DNA of 14,177 bases from SHLQ01 sp964494395 (lineage in GTDB: Bacteria > Actinomycetota > Acidimicrobiia > Acidimicrobiales > SHLQ01). The first letter of the stretch is position 1. Every line of letters starts with the position of its first letter. Location: contig CAZBTI010000096.1 in NCBI GenBank assembly GCA_964494395.1, positions 1-14,177 of the forward strand. Direction: 5' to 3'. The translations under genes and the position numbers were made by a program. Under the pieces are notes generated by a model. The model ran no database searches and was not told where the DNA came from. It was given only the letters and a program-made list of their open reading frames with translations. Positions 12,680 through 14,177 of the stretch are shown one piece after another.

Positions 12680-14059
12680 ATGATCTTTGAACAGCACTAC
12701 TTGGATTGTCTCTCTCAAGCGTCGTATTTCATCGGTGATGAAACGACCGGTCAGGCAGTGGTCGTGGATCCTCGCCGCGACATTTCGCCGTATCTCGATT
12801 CGGCGGAGAAGCACAACATGACCATCAAGTTCGTCCTCGAGACGCACTTCCACGCCGACTTCTTGTCGGGCCATCTCGAAATGGCTGCAGCCACCGGTGC
12901 CACGATTGGATACGGGTCAAAGGCTGACACGGAGTTCGAGTCAATGAAATTTGCTGATGGAGATCAAATTTCACTTGGCGATGTTGTTTTGGAGATTCGT
13001 CATACCCCGGGCCACACGCCCGAGTCGATCAGCATCGTGGTCTTCGAAAACCCCGACTCGGCTCCGTACGCGGTCCTGACCGGCGACACACTCTTTATCG
13101 GCGATGTGGGTCGACCTGACCTGTTGTCATCGAAGGGTGTGACCGCCGATGAGTTGGCGGTTTCGTTATACAACTCGCTGCATCACCAGCTACTGACATT
13201 GCCCGACGAGACCCTGGTGTACCCAGCTCATGGGGCCGGGTCTTCGTGTGGAAAGAACTTGTCGACCGATACGTCGTCGACGATCGGCGTTCAGCGCGCA
13301 ACCAACTATGCGCTGGCCCCGATGACCGAGGACGAGTTCGTCCAGGTCGTGACCGCGGGCCAGACAGCGCCGCCGGCGTATTTTGCCTACGACGCAAAGC
13401 TCAACCGTGAACTTCGGCCGCTCTTGGACGAGTCAATGGCCCCTGCGCCGATGAGCTTCAACGAAGTGATCGCAGCACAAGGTGAGGGCGCCGTCATCGT
13501 CGACACTCGAACTCCTGAAGACTTCGCACTCGGACACATTTCCGGGTCGGTCAACATCGGGATGACCGGGCGCTATGCCGAGTTTGCTGGCGGAATCATC
13601 ACCGCTGGTACGCCAATGATCATCGTTGCCGATGACGGCGATGCCCTCGAGGCCAAGAACCGCCTTGCACGGATTGGCTTCGACAACGTGCTCGGATCTT
13701 TGGAGTCGCCTTTGAAGGCAATGACCGACAATCCAGAGTCGATGTCCACATCGAGCCGACTCGACGTCGAAGGTGTCCGTCAAGCCATCGAGACCATCCC
13801 AGATTTGCAACTCGTGGATGTCCGTCAACCCGGCGAAACCGAGGGCGGCTTTGTCGATGGAGCGACACTGTTACCACTAACGAAGCTCACCGAGGACATG
13901 GACACTCTCGATCGCACAAAGCCGACGATCATCTATTGTGCCGGCGGCTTCCGTTCGTCGATCGCTGCGAGCCACCTCGTCTCCAACGGATTTGAAGACG
14001 TCTCTGATCTTCTCGGCGGGTACGGCGCATGGGACGCTGCACACGAAAAGACAGCATGA
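12680..14059 (+). CDS. Persulfide dioxygenase-rhodanese fusion (CstB-like)
   Basis: A 459-aa three-domain sulfur enzyme. Residues about 1-245 form a metallo-beta-lactamase-fold persulfide dioxygenase: THFHADFLSGH (55-65) with His56, His112 (TPGHTP) and Asp136 (TGDTLF) as likely iron ligands, plus His184 (YPAHGAGS). The DH of the usual HxHxDH is DF, which fits mononuclear iron enzymes of this group. Residues about 258-345 form a rhodanese-like domain whose active-site position reads VADDG and lacks Cys, so it is inactive. Residues about 362-457 form an active rhodanese with Cys420 in YCAGGFRS. This order (dioxygenase, dead rhodanese, active rhodanese) is that of staphylococcal CstB, which oxidises persulfides to sulfite and makes thiosulfate. 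ATG 12680 has AAGGAA about 11 bases upstream. A SulP gene follows after 10 bases, probably in the same operon. Confidence 0.92.
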   Translation: MIFEQHYLDCLSQASYFIGDETTGQAVVVDPRRDISPYLDSAEKHNMTIKFVLETHFHADFLSGHLEMAAATGATIGYGSKADTEFESMKFADGDQISLGDVVLEIRHTPGHTPESISIVVFENPDSAPYAVLTGDTLFIGDVGRPDLLSSKGVTADELAVSLYNSLHHQLLTLPDETLVYPAHGAGSSCGKNLSTDTSSTIGVQRATNYALAPMTEDEFVQVVTAGQTAPPAYFAYDAKLNRELRPLLDESMAPAPMSFNEVIAAQGEGAVIVDTRTPEDFALGHISGSVNIGMTGRYAEFAGGIITAGTPMIIVADDGDALEAKNRLARIGFDNVLGSLESPLKAMTDNPESMSTSSRLDVEGVRQAIETIPDLQLVDVRQPGETEGGFVDGATLLPLTKLTEDMDTLDRTKPTIIYCAGGFRSSIAASHLVSNGFEDVSDLLGGYGAWDAAHEKTA

Positions 14060-14069
14060 CCGTGCTTCG

Positions 14070-14177
14070 ATGTTGAAGCGTCCGTCGACCGGAGATGTGG
14101 TTGCAGGAGTCTCTGTGGCCTTCGTCGTCATACCTCAATCCCTCGCGTATGCAGAACTTCGAAAACGCGGCGAGATG
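14070..14177 (+). CDS. SulP-family inorganic anion transporter, N-terminal fragment
   Basis: The first 36 codons of a gene cut by the window end. The peptide has the SulP opening DVVAGVSVAFVVIPQSLAYAEL (9-30), the first membrane helix of sulfate permease family proteins, where PQSLAYA is near-invariant. The ATG is 10 bases after the persulfide dioxygenase stop, so both are likely co-transcribed. Moving sulfate, sulfite or another anion fits the neighbouring persulfide-to-sulfite enzyme. The last residues (RKRGEM) differ from the usual AGLP that follows in this family. This may be real divergence or poor sequence near a contig end. Confidence 0.8.
   Translation, partial: MLKRPSTGDVVAGVSVAFVVIPQSLAYAELRKRGEM

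Overview
The window is high-G+C chromosomal DNA from an actinomycete-like bacterium. The signs are GTG starts, a leaderless-looking promoter, a HelZ-type helicase with a SWIM partner, a mycothiol-amidase-like LmbE protein and an MPT53/DsbF-like thioredoxin lipoprotein. An uncultured member of Acidimicrobiia would fit, but this is inference. A run of exactly 100 N inside a tandem repeat (11862-11961) marks an unresolved assembly gap.

Layout. 1-48: 3' part of an initiator-like tRNA (CAT) on the minus strand, without a D arm. 61-945 (-): Asp-nucleophile alpha/beta hydrolase. 1248-5215 (+): two-gene operon of a SNF2-family helicase and a SWIM zinc-finger protein. 5402-6034 (+): three-helix membrane protein with a Popeye/cyclic-nucleotide-type domain. 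6079-6854 (-): ECF sigma factor with a soluble zinc anti-sigma factor. 7029-9981 (+): DUF2892 membrane protein, then a run of an exported thioredoxin-like lipoprotein, a beta-lactamase-fold serine hydrolase and a PIG-L/LmbE amidase. 10123-10980 (+): MtfA-type zinc peptidase. 11144-11706 (+): MazEF-like toxin-antitoxin pair with a palindromic operator/promoter. 11707-12526: debris, namely the heptamer repeat with the gap, an insertion-sequence-like end and a truncated methyltransferase. 12680-14177 (+): CstB-like persulfide dioxygenase-rhodanese fusion and the first 36 codons of a SulP anion transporter.

The most interesting part is 6318-9981. The thioredoxin gene (7424-7978) is interrupted by one in-frame TGA exactly where the first cysteine of the W-C-x-x-C active site belongs. 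The frame stays open and homologous for about 100 codons afterwards, and a hairpin with a GGTC apical loop lies 26 nt downstream. This is best explained as a selenocysteine-containing, exported DsbF/TlpA-like oxidoreductase. The same two-part sequence, TTGTGACCG, 12 nt, TCGCGTCATG, lies upstream of both the DUF2892 gene and this gene. It has the architecture of an ECF sigma promoter, and an ECF sigma/zinc anti-sigma pair lies directly beside it. I infer a small thiol/selenol stress regulon: sigma and redox-type anti-sigma, then DUF2892, then selenoprotein, serine hydrolase and mycothiol-conjugate-amidase-like enzyme. The persulfide dioxygenase at the right end is a second, separate sulfur-redox unit.
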